NCBI GenBank assembly: GCA_002102555.1
Contig: MCFL01000073.1
Span: 1 to 64,000, forward strand
Length of the DNA stretch: 64,000 nt
Direction of reading: 5' to 3'
DNA from: Catenaria anguillulae PL171
Taxonomy: Eukaryota; Blastocladiomycota; Blastocladiomycetes; Blastocladiales; Catenariaceae
Shown here: piece by piece, positions 1 through 13,400 of the stretch
Layout: every line of letters begins with the position of its first letter
Position numbering within the stretch: position 1 is the first letter of the stretch
The notes under the pieces: model-generated
Told to the model about the DNA's origin: nothing
The model's database searches: none
The model's input: the letters and a program-made list of their open reading frames with translations, nothing else
Position numbers and translations under genes: made by a program

Positions 1-482
1 TATTTTTTTTTGACACAAGAAGGGGTTAGTTGTCGAATGGAAAAACCCATATTGACAGTTGACAAGGCCAGGGCATACCCGACAGGGGCGACGGTGCGCG
101 GCGGCCTTGCGAGCCAAGTTGCGGAGTGAGTACATTGTGAAAGAATGATGATCTGAGCTGAGCGTGCGTATTATCTGCGTATTGTGGCTGGCGGAGAGAG
201 GAAAGGAACACGCCAGCGCTCTTGATACTTGCTGTATTGCATTGAAGAGAAAAGCAAGAGTAACAACCAAGAGCAGCATGTCAGGATGGCAAAGCATCAC
301 GATCGCTCAATGCAAACTGTATCCCGATCCGCTCCGGTTCGATCCAAAGTGGTTGACATCACAACAGAGGCCGCCGATCTTGCCCTGGGCAGCGACACGG
401 CCTGCCTTGTCCTCTGTTCAAGAATGGGAACGGCAGTTATGACAGTTACTCTTGCCAGACGTATATCTATGTACATACAACA
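1..482. other. 5' flank, no gene seen
   Basis: I see no supported gene. The open frames are short and carry no family motif. The stretch just before 483 lies upstream of the glutamyl-tRNA synthetase and probably holds its promoter and leader. A short out-of-frame ATG peptide (425-485) overlaps the synthetase start and looks weakly like a mitochondrial presequence, but it ends in a stop at the junction. Confidence 0.4.
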
Positions 483-1649
483 ATGAGTGCGATTCGCGTC
501 CGCTTTGCGCCCTCGCCAACGGGCAGCCTCCACCTCGGCGGCCTGCGCACCGCACTCTACAACTACTTGCTGTCTCGCTCCCAGCTTGCCCAGGGCAACG
601 GCAAGTTCATTCTGCGCATCGAAGACACGGACCAGTCGCGCCTCGTCCCTGGCGCCACCCACCAGCTCATCCGCGACCTCGAATGGGCCGGCCTTCCCTT
701 TGACGAAGGCCCCGGCAAGCCCAGCAGCGTTGGCCCTTTTGTCCAGTCGCAGCGCCTTGAGCTCTACCGCAAGTACGCACACCAGCTGGTTGCCCAAGGG
801 CATGCATACAAGTGCTACTGCTCGCCACGCAAACCCTCTTCAACATCTGCCACCACGCCCAACTCAACCGGGTACGACGGCACATGCCGCGACCTGTCGC
901 AAAAGCAGCTCGATCTGCACGCTGGTCAACCGTTTGTGATCCGATTCCGTTCGCCTCGATCGGGGCTCAACACTTTTTACGACCACACCTTCAAACACAT
1001 CTCGGTCGACCAGTCGACGCTCGACGACATTGTCCTGCTCAAATCCGACGGGTGGCCCACTTATCACTTGGCGTCGGTTGTTGACGACCACCTCATGGGT
1101 ATATCGCACGTCATGCGTGGCCACGAGTGGCTCCCCTCCACCCCGAAACACATCTTGCTCTATCAAGCTTTTGGCTGGAACCCGCCCGAATGGGTCCATT
1201 TGCCGCTCCTGCTCAACAAGGAGCGCAAGAAATTGAGCAAGCGCGAGGGCGACAAGGGCTTGGGCGCATACGTGAGCCGGTTCAGGGACGAAGGGTATCA
1301 TCCAGAGGCCTTGCTCAACTTTATCGGGTTGCTTGGGTGGACGGCAAACAGGAACAAGGAGGTCTTGACTGTCAAGGAGATGCAAGACCAGTTTGGCCTC
1401 GAGCGCTTGCATGTCTCCCCGGCCGTGGTCGACTTGGACCGCTTGGATTGGCTGCAGAAATCGCATTTCTCGGCGCTTGCTGCTGCGAGTGATCCAGCGC
1501 TCGTGCGCGAGTTGAAGGAACGGTTGATGGAAGCGTATCCAGAGGCGATTCCTTCGGCGCTGCTCTCGGATGCATACTTGCGAGACGTGCTCAAGCTCAT
1601 CTCTGTAAGTTCAAGACGGCCTTGATGATCCCCAATGTCATATGGACTC

Positions 1650-1725
<76 letters not shown>

Positions 1726-2113
1726 GCCATGACAGACTCGCCTCCACCGTACTGCCGACATTACACACAAATCGCCCTACTTTTGGCTCGACCCCGACTT
1801 TTCCTCGCCCACATCCGACGCCGCACAACTCGCCGCTTCCATTCCCAATCTGCCTCAAGTCGCACAAACCACGCTCGACCTGTGGACACAGCCCGACAAC
1901 TGGCCAGCAAATGCGGCACAAGTCAATGAGGCGCTGCCAAGGATCGCCGAGCAGGTCGGCATGTCCAAGAATGTGACCATGCTTGCCCTGCGGTGCATGG
2001 TGACGGGTACGCGGGTTGGCGCGGGGTTGGCAGATACGGTGCTATTGCTGGGCAGGGAGGCAGTCGAGAGGCGGATTCGCAAGCATGTTTGGAGCGCGAG
2101 TGAAAGAGAGTAA
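483..2113 (+). CDS. MSE1: Glutamyl-tRNA synthetase, bacterial/mitochondrial type
   Basis: Charges tRNA-Glu, most likely in mitochondria, because the sequence is the bacterial/EARS2 class I type and not the cytosolic GluRS. Exons 483-1604 and 1736-2113 are joined in phase 0 and give 499 residues, close to the usual length. The N-terminus starts with RFAPSPTGSLHLGG, which holds the HIGH-equivalent signature. KKLSKREGDKG near residues 247-257 is the KMSKS loop. The C-terminal exon carries the anticodon-binding domain, ending with GTRVGAGLADTV-type sequence typical of the family. The intron (1605-1735) has a clean GTAAGT donor and is largely a CT microsatellite. No long N-terminal presequence is visible, so targeting may use a cryptic signal or a missed upstream exon. 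Identification is firm; mitochondrial location is inferred. Confidence 0.93.
1652..1722. repeat. (CT)n microsatellite inside an intron
   Basis: About 35 uninterrupted CT dinucleotides fill more than half of the 131-nt intron of the glutamyl-tRNA synthetase gene and merge with its polypyrimidine tract just before the CAG acceptor at 1733-1735. Its length is likely to be polymorphic. Confidence 0.97.
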
Positions 2114-2951
2114 ACGTGTAGGATGTATTTATTGCACTCGGCACAATATATACATGTAGACATACCAAAGTAGTGCGATTGCTATGTGTATTGGCGACAA
2201 CAGTTGAGCAAGCAGGCGGCAGTCGACTGGAACGGGTTGGTCCCCAGATCCAAGATGCACAATGCACGCACCCACCGATTCAAACACGAGCAAATGGGCA
2301 AGTTGAGGCGGCGCCCATTGCTTTGCACACCTGTAAATCACAAGTCACTGCGAACGACGACGAATCCACCACAAAGCAGACCGCAGTACTCTGCGCATTC
2401 CGACCCAAAGCGCCAGCGCCTTGCGATCGCCCACCCTCAACGCCGCCCTTTTGTGCCTGCTCCTCGGCCCAGCGACGGCGAGCCCCCTGCCTTTTGCCAG
2501 CCAACATTCCAACCCCCGAGCACCTCGCCAGTCCCTCCTGCCGACCGCTTGGTTGTCTGGACCACTCGCTCGAAACGACAACCAGAATATCCGTTGGTTG
2601 GCGCTTGACTCTGGATCTATCTCGTTGGACTTCGTAGGCCAGCCGCTTGCCTTCCCGTGCAGCATTGCTTGATCGCACAGGACATTGCTAGCGAGCTGCC
2701 AAACCCAAACCAAGGCCTCGTCGTCTTTATCGCACGCCCACACGCTCTTCCGGCACCTCGTTTGGTTCCGCTCCGCTCGACCAGCCTGTCCGCTCGATAG
2801 CCCTTGAGCGGTGACTGACAACTTCCAATTCGAGGTGTGTGTTTGTCCCTCCACTTGACCTTGGACGGATTTGCTTGCAGAGTTGTGTTGACCAGAGCGT
2901 CCATCAACCAACAAAAAAGTATTCACCTTTCATTCCTCTTCAAACATTGCA
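2114..2951. other. Intergenic: 3' flank of MSE1 and leader of the kinase gene
   Basis: No supported coding region. A TTG-initiated frame at 2421-2672 resembles a secreted peptide but has no ATG and no known motif. The last 100 bases are pyrimidine-rich and A-rich just before the kinase ATG, as expected of a 5' untranslated region. Confidence 0.4.
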
Positions 2952-5285
<2,334 letters not shown>

Positions 5286-6124
5286 GGCGATGGCAAACGC
5301 CCCGGGGGGACGAGGGCGGAAAGGCGTTCTACTGTTCTTTCGGCATATTGTGTGTTTTTCCTTTTTGTACTCCTCTCTTCTTCGCCACCCACATGCTTCA
5401 CCCCATATGCATACCTTTCGGCCCCTTCTTTTTTTTTCTTTTTTTCTTTCTTCTTTTTGCCCACCCTCCCTCTTTGCGTCCCCTTTTCAACCGCGTGTAT
5501 TGCTCCCTGGCTGGCCACCACCCAACATCTTTCCCCGCCTCCTAGACTCGGTTTTTTTTTCCTGCTTCTTTTCTCGCCCCATCGTCCCCTGCCGCATTGC
5601 CCATCCCTTGGATCCCGTCCCGCCCCTCCCCGCCCCACCAACTTGTTACGAATAAGTGTCCTCATCCCATTTGTTGCTTGGACGTCAGCAATGATTCCCC
5701 TGTCCGCGCCAATGTTGCTCCTAGCTATCGTTTTCCTGTGCTTTCTGTGTTGCGTTTGCGGTTGTGGGTTTTCTTTTGCTTTCATTGTTTTTGCCCCCGT
5801 TTTTGCCTCTTGCTCCATTTTGTTTTTCACCCTCTGTTGGTTGTCTATGTTGCCCAAAACACCCGCCTACATATTTTCTAGCGTCCGTTTTTCTCAAGAA
5901 TCAAGTGCTTTCTGTTTGGAGACATTTGGTTGAATATGTACCTCTACTACTGGCAGACAAGTTGAACTTTCGAGATACGGTTGCAAAGTACAAATTCATG
6001 ATGAGAATCAAGGTCGCAATGTGACAAACCAACCCAACCTCATGTGTATGACAATAGAAACAAGAAACAAACTACAGGCAATCCCCGCAACTCGGCACTT
6101 GCACTTGATGCAGCCGCGGTGGTT
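5286..6124. other. Intergenic, pyrimidine-rich 3' flank
   Basis: Long T- and C-rich tracts follow the kinase stop (about 5340-5870). They open several hydrophobic frames by composition alone (poly-Phe, Leu, Ser), none with a recognisable fold. The right part is the 3' flank of the convergent acyl carrier protein gene. Confidence 0.5.
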
Positions 6125-6767
6125 TCAGTAAGCGTCCTGGCGTGCGGCAATGTAGTCGATGGCTTGCTTGACCGTCATGATGGAATCAGCATCCTTGTCC
6201 GAGATCTCAATGGCAAACTCTTCCTCAATGGCCATGACAACCTCGACCGTGTCGAGCGAGTCGAGACCAAGGTCCTTGGTGAAGTGCGACTCGGAAGTGA
6301 CCTATATGACCGGAATGGAAAGTGAGAGCGTCGTCGGTGAGTGTTTGTGAGAACGGAATCAATCAAGGATTGGAATCGGTGGGTGGCAGACAAACACGGC
6401 CAAGGGCGAGGCGGGAAACACTTGGGTGTGTATGTGTGTAGCTTGCACCTGCCCGCCCGCCATGAATCGCCAAGCCCCGGGTTGGACGGCCACCGCCTTC
6501 GGTTTGGGGCCAGGCGAGACGAACGGCGAGACTTGAACAGACGAGCCACAGATGAGCAATGGGGGCCAATGCACGCACCTCAGCAGATGCAACCTTGTCG
6601 AATCCACGGATCAGGTCAATGATGCGCTTCTCAATCTCTTGGCGCTCGAGCGCTCCCGAGGCGTACGACCGAGCAAACAGGGCCGGGCCAACTTGGCGGC
6701 CAGCGGCAACCATGGCTGCGGCGCGCAGGGGCTGGGTCTTGGGGAGGAGGGCGCGGAGGGCGAACAT
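6125..6767 (-). CDS. ACP1: Mitochondrial acyl carrier protein (ACP/NDUFAB1)
   Basis: Carries acyl chains for mitochondrial type II fatty-acid and lipoate synthesis; in complex I organisms it is also a structural subunit and partners LYR proteins. Exons 6767-6579 and 6301-6125 joined in phase 0 give 121 residues. Residues 1 to about 35 are Arg/Ala-rich with FARSYAS, a typical mitochondrial presequence. The signature [11 protein letters not shown] holds the phosphopantetheine serine at about residue 78, followed by acidic [10 protein letters not shown] and a final helix AIDYIAAR. The 277-nt intron is longer than most here (GTGCGT donor, TATAG acceptor). Nothing is missing. Confidence 0.95.
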
Positions 6768-7156
6768 GGTGAGCTGATTTCGTGGGCTAATATTGATTCA
6801 TGGACTGCCAGGCAGAGTGGTGCTGAGTAGTGGAGATGGACCAAGGTTACTTTCGATGACTGTCAACCTCAACAAGCGTCACTTCAATCGCACGATCGGC
6901 GGCCGACATGGAGATTGGAGATCGAACCATTTCCGATCAGACTTGGCAGTCGTGGCAGATGGATACCAGTCACGTGTATGTCCATGATGCGAATGCGCTT
7001 CACCTCAGTTCGCTTCCTCCTCCTTTCCTTCCCACCTGGATGCGGCAATCCAATACGCTGCGATACACGCCCACAGCCACCAAATATCCATGCATTAGCA
7101 GTCCCGCTGCAACCTGTAAACCTGTTCTCTTACCATCCTGTCCGTCCTTCACCACC
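6768..7156. other. Divergent promoter region, ACP1 / NOP16
   Basis: 389 bases between two divergently transcribed genes. An upstream in-frame ATG at 6908 would extend NOP16 by 83 residues, but that part is not NOP16-like, so I treat it as leader. No specific element is identified. Confidence 0.4.
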
Positions 7157-7891
7157 ATGACCCGCCCCTCTGCCCGCAAAAAGGTCAAGAACCCGCGCCT
7201 CAAGGTCACCCGCCGCACACAAGACAAGCATTTCAAGCCAAAAGCCGTCGTGCACCCTGTCCTCGCAAAGGTCTGGGACAAGAAGAAGACGCTTGCTCAA
7301 AACTATGAAGCTATTGGCCTCTCACTAAACCTCAACTCGGCTGCGATTCCCGGCAGCAGTGGAAAGGGCAAGGTGCTCGAAACGGCGCTTCCATCCTCGT
7401 CGTCGTCGTCTTCAGAATCCTCGGACGCACTCCCTACCCCGGCGCTCCTGACCGAAAAGGGCAAGCGCATTCCCATCACGGACCTGTCTGCAACCATGCA
7501 CACGGGTGTGGTCCTGCAAGCCGCGAAAATCAAGCGTGATGCAAAGGGCAATGTGATTGGCTACGACGTGGATGACTTGAACCCAATGGACTCGGCGTTT
7601 GACGAGGTGCTTGCGCGCGCACAAGAGGCAAAGCCAAAGACAAAGACGGTGCAAGAGTTGATTGCCCTCGCCCAGAATGGCGTGACCAGCTTCAAGTTTC
7701 CGAGTTCGGGCCAGCTCGATTGGTTGCACAAGCTCGTGCAAAAGTATGGCGATGATACGCAAAAGATGGCCAGGGATCGGCATTTGAATGTCAACCAGCA
7801 CACACCTGCGCAGTTGACGAGGAAGTTAAAGGCGTACTGGAACTTTTTGCGGGCATACGAGGTCGAGGATGTCACCGAGTTGACCAAGTAG
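7157..7891 (+). CDS. NOP16: Ribosome biogenesis protein Nop16
   Basis: Nucleolar factor for 60S subunit assembly. A single exon gives 244 residues, near the yeast length (231). The start at 7157 was chosen because the family begins with a short basic segment; here MTRPSARKKVKNPRLKVTRR follows directly. HPVLAKVWDKKKTLAQNYEAI is the family's most conserved region (residues about 36-55). A Ser-rich, low-complexity insert near residues 75-95 precedes the conserved middle, and the C-terminus (TPAQLTRKLKAYW) matches the end of Nop16. It lies head to head with ACP1. Confidence 0.92.
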   Translation: MTRPSARKKVKNPRLKVTRRTQDKHFKPKAVVHPVLAKVWDKKKTLAQNYEAIGLSLNLNSAAIPGSSGKGKVLETALPSSSSSSSESSDALPTPALLTEKGKRIPITDLSATMHTGVVLQAAKIKRDAKGNVIGYDVDDLNPMDSAFDEVLARAQEAKPKTKTVQELIALAQNGVTSFKFPSSGQLDWLHKLVQKYGDDTQKMARDRHLNVNQHTPAQLTRKLKAYWNFLRAYEVEDVTELTK

Positions 7892-8718
7892 GAGGATCTG
7901 TGTTGTGTTGCTGCTTCTCTTGTTGTACATATATCATTACCCGGACTTTGTAACGTCGGTCAACCTCGCGCTAGGGCAATCGCACGCCCATTCGATACAT
8001 TGAGTGTCAGGTTTGGCGATGTATGACTGTCTCAACGGGTGTACACAAACGACATCTATCAAACGCTATGTAAATATTCAGGTGCAGATGCATGTAAAGA
8101 AGAGAACCCGACACAACCGGCGGAAGGAAGGCACGCCTTCGCGTCACGTGCAAGAACATGTTCCGCAGCCAATGGCGAAAAGTTGACGACTCATGACACC
8201 ATTCCATGAACCAACAACCAAGCAAAGCTGCGAACAAGATAACATCAGCACTATCTCTCTTGATCTCCTCTGATATTCAGCACATGAAAATCCATTCTGG
8301 CATCGAATTTCCGTCCGATCCGATCGTTCACCAACGCTGAAGCAGGCACCAAGAGCACTGCGAGTCTTCCTTGCACATAAAGCACTCGGCACAGCCCCCA
8401 TCCATCCCTCTCCTTCTGCAACTGCTGCCGATTCCAAGCCCTTCGCCGACAGCCAACACTGCCCACTGCGCACCGTCAGCTCAATCCTGAGCGGCCCCCG
8501 TCCGCTTTCGCTTTGCCCGAGTTTACTTCCCAACCGACTAACCGACCGACCGCCCGATCGAGTGTCAGCACCCGATTCCTCGCCCGTAAGCGTCAGCTGC
8601 GACATAACTTCTCTGGGCCCAATACTAGCCGATTCCCTCGGGCAGTTGTCCGCTTTTTCATCGTTCTACAAGTTGATCCTCTGCCGCGGTCGCCATCACC
8701 AGCACCCGCGGCTTCAGT
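7892..8718. other. Intergenic, 827 bases
   Basis: No gene supported. It comprises the NOP16 3' flank and, from about 8240, a pyrimidine-rich stretch that reads like a leader for the carrier gene. A CTGATATTCAG at 8268-8279 looks like a 3' splice site, so the carrier mRNA may have a spliced 5' untranslated exon. Confidence 0.35.
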
Positions 8719-9978
8719 ATGACTGGTGGATCCTCCAGCGACTCATCCCCTTCGTCTGCCCTCCGCGACATTGCCTTTGGCTCGTTTGCCGGCGTCTGCG
8801 GCAAAATCGTCGAGTTCCCAGCCGATACCGTCAAAGTCAAGCTCCAATCCCAGCCCATTGATGGCAGCGCAAAACTCTACAATGGCCCCGTCGATTGTTT
8901 CCGCCAAACTGTTGCCCGTGAAGGGTTTCGCGGCCTGTACCGCGGCCTATCGTCACCCCTCGTTGGCGCTGTGCTCGAGAATGCGACCTTGTTTGTGAGC
9001 TACAATCACATTCAAAAGATGATTCGGGCAAGTCGGGTGGATTCCACAGAGGATGGTGAGTTGACTTTGCCCGAGTTGTTCACAGCGGGCGCCTTGGCGG
9101 GCACCGTGGCGTCGTTTTTGCTGACGCCGATTGAGTTGGTCAAGTGCAAGTTACAGGTGCAGGATATGGCCAGGACAGGCGAGTTTGGTGCTGGTGCCAG
9201 CACCGTGACGGCTGCCGCGCCAGGTGTGAAGACCAAGGCCATTGGCAAGGAGCAGCGCAGGTACTATGCGCAGCCATCAGCACCGAAAAAGGGTGCGGCC
9301 GCAGCAGCGTTCCCATCGCCCACCACGTCTTCCATGTTTGCCGCAGCCGAGGCGTCGACAGCTTCGTCGGGCTTTTCACGTATCATCACTGCTGCCTCCT
9401 CCGCCCTCAGCTCGTCTGCCCGTCCCACCACAACGACCGTTGCCGCCCCAGTTGCGGCTGCTGGCGCCTATTCGGGCCCAATCGACGTGATCCGCCGCAC
9501 GTTCCGCACGCACGGCCTCGCGGGCTTTTACCGCGGCCACCTCGGCACCATGCTGCGTGAAACGGGTGGATCGGCTGCCTGGTTTGGTGTCTACGAAGTG
9601 GCCATCCGCCAGCTCATCCAGTACCATCAATCGCACTCGTTGCAAGGCGAGCAGCGTGTCATGTCCAAGGCCGATTTGGCAACCAGCGAGCTCCTGTTTG
9701 CCGGAGCACTAGCGGGCATTTCGTACAATGTGGTGCTGTTTCCCGCTGACGTGATCAAGTCGAGGCAGCAGACCGAGGACGAGCTCCGGGCCTTGAGGGG
9801 CAAAGACGCCAAGCTGACCGGTTCGGCCGGGTCGGGCTTTTGGCAAGTCGGCCGCAACTTGTATCGGGCCGAGGGCATTCGCGGGCTGTATCGTGGGTGC
9901 TTGGTGACCGTGGTCAAGTCGACCCCAACGTCGGCCGTCATTTTCGGGGTGTACGAAATGTTGAACCGCAATTTCTAA
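8719..9978 (+). CDS. ORT1: Mitochondrial ornithine carrier (SLC25, ORT1/Arg11-like)
   Basis: Inner-membrane carrier, most like fungal Ort1/Arg11, which export ornithine from the matrix for arginine synthesis. A single exon gives 419 residues against roughly 290-310 for the family. The three carrier repeats are marked by PADTVKVKLQ (residue about 34), PIELVKCKLQ (about 137) and PADVIKSRQQ (about 341), each followed by a GLYRG or GFYRG motif. GKIVEFPADTVKVKLQSQP in repeat 1 is the Ort1 hallmark. The excess length is an Ala/Ser/Thr-rich insert, about residues 147-250, in the matrix loop of repeat 2. Substrate is inferred from family resemblance only; a related basic amino-acid carrier is possible. 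Confidence 0.85.
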   Translation: MTGGSSSDSSPSSALRDIAFGSFAGVCGKIVEFPADTVKVKLQSQPIDGSAKLYNGPVDCFRQTVAREGFRGLYRGLSSPLVGAVLENATLFVSYNHIQKMIRASRVDSTEDGELTLPELFTAGALAGTVASFLLTPIELVKCKLQVQDMARTGEFGAGASTVTAAAPGVKTKAIGKEQRRYYAQPSAPKKGAAAAAFPSPTTSSMFAAAEASTASSGFSRIITAASSALSSSARPTTTTVAAPVAAAGAYSGPIDVIRRTFRTHGLAGFYRGHLGTMLRETGGSAAWFGVYEVAIRQLIQYHQSHSLQGEQRVMSKADLATSELLFAGALAGISYNVVLFPADVIKSRQQTEDELRALRGKDAKLTGSAGSGFWQVGRNLYRAEGIRGLYRGCLVTVVKSTPTSAVIFGVYEMLNRNF

Positions 9979-10433
9979 GTTGCTCAGTGGGCTCGGGTCG
10001 GCCATAGAGTACATTAGCTCGCAGCGAGGTTTCCCGTGCGAGCTGACTAATTTCCTTGTTAGTTGCCCTTCTTCTGATTTTCGTTTGGCGTGATTCTCCC
10101 TCTTTTCTTCGTATTCAATTAGCTTGTTGGTCCCCTACTCCAGATCTCATTCCCTTTACACACCCTCGCAACCACTTTGCTCCAGCATCTGGACGTCGTT
10201 GTCGACTTTTCGGGAACCTATCATACTCCTTCAGTGTATTGCTTCCGGCCTTGTTCCCCATTATTCTCTATACTACCCTATCTTTCACTGCTCACTGCTC
10301 CAGTCAAGCTCAATTCTTCGCTCAAGACGCCTGTGCGTGGAGAAAACAGTGAACTCTGTTGCAGGTGCACATAGACAACAACACATGAGGAAAAACAAAG
10401 TCCAAGTGTCGACCACATTTCTCTGCTCCTGCT
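9979..10433. other. Intergenic between convergent genes
   Basis: 455 bases between the stop codons of the carrier and the vinculin gene. It is T- and C-rich on the plus strand. No gene or repeat seen; presumably two 3' untranslated regions. Confidence 0.5.
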
Positions 10434-13400
10434 TCACGCGCCCGGGCGTGACGGCGGCTTTGGCGGTGCACTCAACAAGCTCGCCGGGTTGAAGGTTTCG
10501 CTCGACTTTGTCCGCTTGGCGAGCGATGGCCCGGTTGCTGGTGCACCGGTTGGCGACTTGGATGGCGATGCACTGGCAGATGCTGACGAAGCGGAACTGG
10601 AAGTCGCGATCCCAGCATTCCCACTGGCGGGCGTGGCGGGTGGTGTCGATGATGGTGGGTGTGAAGATTTGACAGCGGACACGAGCGAGCCAAATGCCCC
10701 TTTTGGTTTCGTTGCCGCCACGGTGGGAATCGCTGCCAGCTTGACCTTTTCTGCCGCCTGAGACGGGCTCGCTGCTTGTGCCTGTTGCTGATTCCCGCTC
10801 TCGGCTCCCGTTCCACCCCGTGCAACTGCCCCTGCAACCAAACCCTTGAACCCTCCAGAAACCTTTGGTTTGCTTGTCGAAGCGGCCTCCTTCGCGGCCA
10901 CTGTGCTTGAGTCGTTCCCACCATTCACCGCCGACGCCGACGCCTCAGCCGCACGCCTGGCCCTTCCCTTGAACAAGTTTCGCCTAAACTTGATCATGGC
11001 CAATCCAACATTTCCAGCAACCACAGCCTGATTGACACGAATACTTGCCGCTTCAGACTTGACAAGAATGTCCTTGACCACTGCCATGAGGTTTTGCGCC
11101 ACCGTGACCAACTGGCGCTCGGAATCCCCATCGCTCGGCCCCGCCGATGCGCGCACACTCGCGAGAATCTTGAGCTGCTGCGACAGTGTCGGCAGCCGGT
11201 TGGCCGCAGCAACCAGCTCAACGCGCAAGCGGCGGTCTGTGCACGCAAGGGCGAGTTGACTCGAGAGCTTTTGCAAGTTCCCACACAGGGCAACGATTTC
11301 CTTTGTGCTGGAAAGCAGCGACAGCTGCGACTGGGGGGAGTGTGTCTTGTACGCTTCGGCCAGATCGTGCAGCCGCTGAGACACGTTGGTCACGGTCGCG
11401 ACCAGATCATTGTCCTGGTGCGACCAGCGCGAAGCTTGCACAATGAGTTCTTGTGCAACGGCCTTGATTGGGTTAGCCTTGGCTTCTTCCTCGTCCAAGA
11501 GTTCGGGAGCTTCCTCCTCAACAATGACCACATCTTCGGCGGCCAAATTCGCGAGCGAGTCCGAGACAGGGTTGTGGACCGTGACAGGCATGACCGAGAC
11601 GGCAGATTTGAACTCGACGCGCTCGTCGATTTCGGGGTTGTTTGGGTCTTCGAGTTGCTTGACCGAGGCGCGAATAAGAGTCAGCAAATCACCGGGAATT
11701 GGTGCTGCAGATGATCCGACAGTTGGGAACGGAGATCCCCCATGGTTGGCGACCAGTGCGCCACAGTCGGTAATGAATTCTTGAACCTTGCGCACGTCAG
11801 TGGCTGGCAAGGACCGCGCGGTCGTCAGGGCATTTTGAAGCTTGCACTTGTAAGCTGGATCGTCAGTGTTGCCCGCTTCGTGTTGAATTGCCTTGACCAG
11901 TCCAGAAATGACGGAGGCAAGTTTGCCGACGTTGGAGCGAAGTGAGCTCGCCGTAGTTGAGGTGGACGAGAGCTGTTGAACAGCATGCAATGGGCGGGTC
12001 ATGGCTTGTGCCGAGTGAACAGCTTGTGAAGCTGTGAAAGTATCGTATGCACCAAGTGTCAACTACTGCGCAAAACAACTGCAAAAAAAAAGCAACGCGT
12101 ACATAGTCCGGAGAGCACGGCTTGACTTGGTACAGCCGAGACAACCGCGTCCTTGGCTGAGCCAAGGGCCGTATTCCATTCTGCCGCGGCCGTTTGCGCT
12201 TCCTGGGCGGCAGCCTGCTGCGCGGCCGCATCGCCGGATCTAGCCCCGTTTGCCACTGCATGAATCGCGTCCAAGACACGAGGGGCCACCCTTTGCACTT
12301 GATGTACTGCTTCTCCGAGGCCAAGAGCTTCAAGCCCTCGAATAGCTCCGTCGGCTGATTGCTTGAAACATGTGGCGGTCAAGTCGCCATCTTGATGTGC
12401 AGCAGCAATGAGCGATTTGGCGTCCATGTTGGCAGACTCGATCAACTTGGTCGCATTCGACTTGGCGATTCGATATGCGCTCGACTCCAAGTCGTCATGG
12501 GCCGTGGCTGCAGCGGCCAACCAATGCTCACGAGCACGATCAAGGCTGGCTTTGGTTGTGACATGAGCAGGTGTACCGCGCTGGCCTTTGGCTTCGAGAT
12601 CAGCAACAGCCTTGGCAGCGGCTAAGAGGGTCTCGGTTGCCAACCTGAGCGTGTCAGCAGTCTCGACGAGGTCCGGGTTCGTTCGCAGAGTTCCCTCGAG
12701 TTCCTTGGCTGCAAGTGCAAACTTGTCAACTGATTGACGGGTATCGCTGGTTGTTCCCAGCTCCAGAGCAGCAGCTTTTGCGTGGGCGAGCGCGGCAAGC
12801 CCTGAACCGAGAAGTGTTTGAGCTTGAATCCCATCGGCTTCAGCTTGCACAGCATCCAGCGTCGAGCCCCAGCGATCCAATAGTACATCACGTCGATCGC
12901 AAATGCTCTGATCCGCGCCTGGTGCTGCAGCTTGGCGGGACGCCGCAATAACAATAGGAGCAAGTGCGGCGAGTTGGTCGGCGGCGTTCCCACAACCAAG
13001 TCCTCGAAGCGTAAGTGCAGCCGAATCGGCCGACTGACAAAACTCGTCTGTGGCTTCATCAATCGCTTCGAGGTCCGTTGCCTTGGAGAGCCGCTGGAAA
13101 ACCTTCTTGTTTTTCGCCAGAGTGTACGCAAGCCTCTTAGAAGCTTGTTTTTGGCCAACAATGGAGCGTGCCCTGTCAGCGGCATCGTTGTAGCGTCCCA
13201 CGGCAAACGTGAGCGACTTGCGCGCGGATGTGACTTGAGCTGATTCGGGGCCATGGACTGCGATTTCGGTCAGCAGAGCATGGCTGGCCAAGGTAACGTC
13301 ATCAGAAGCAGCCGCCAGCACATTGGCGGTATCGTGGCACTCGAGCTGATTGAGATCGACAGCCGCCAACTTGGTAGCTGCAGCAAAGTCGGACACGGCA

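Noticed and set aside
2421-2672. 83-residue peptide resembling a signal peptide (LLCLLLGPATA)
   Set aside because: Begins with TTG, not ATG, and has no family resemblance; it lies in the intergenic leader region.
5352-5933. 193-residue hydrophobic plus-strand frame
   Set aside because: Produced by T/C-rich 3' flank composition (runs of Phe, Ser, Leu, Pro); no ordered helices or conserved motif.
6908-7156. N-terminal extension of NOP16 from an upstream ATG
   Set aside because: The extra 83 residues are unlike NOP16, while the downstream ATG gives the normal family N-terminus.
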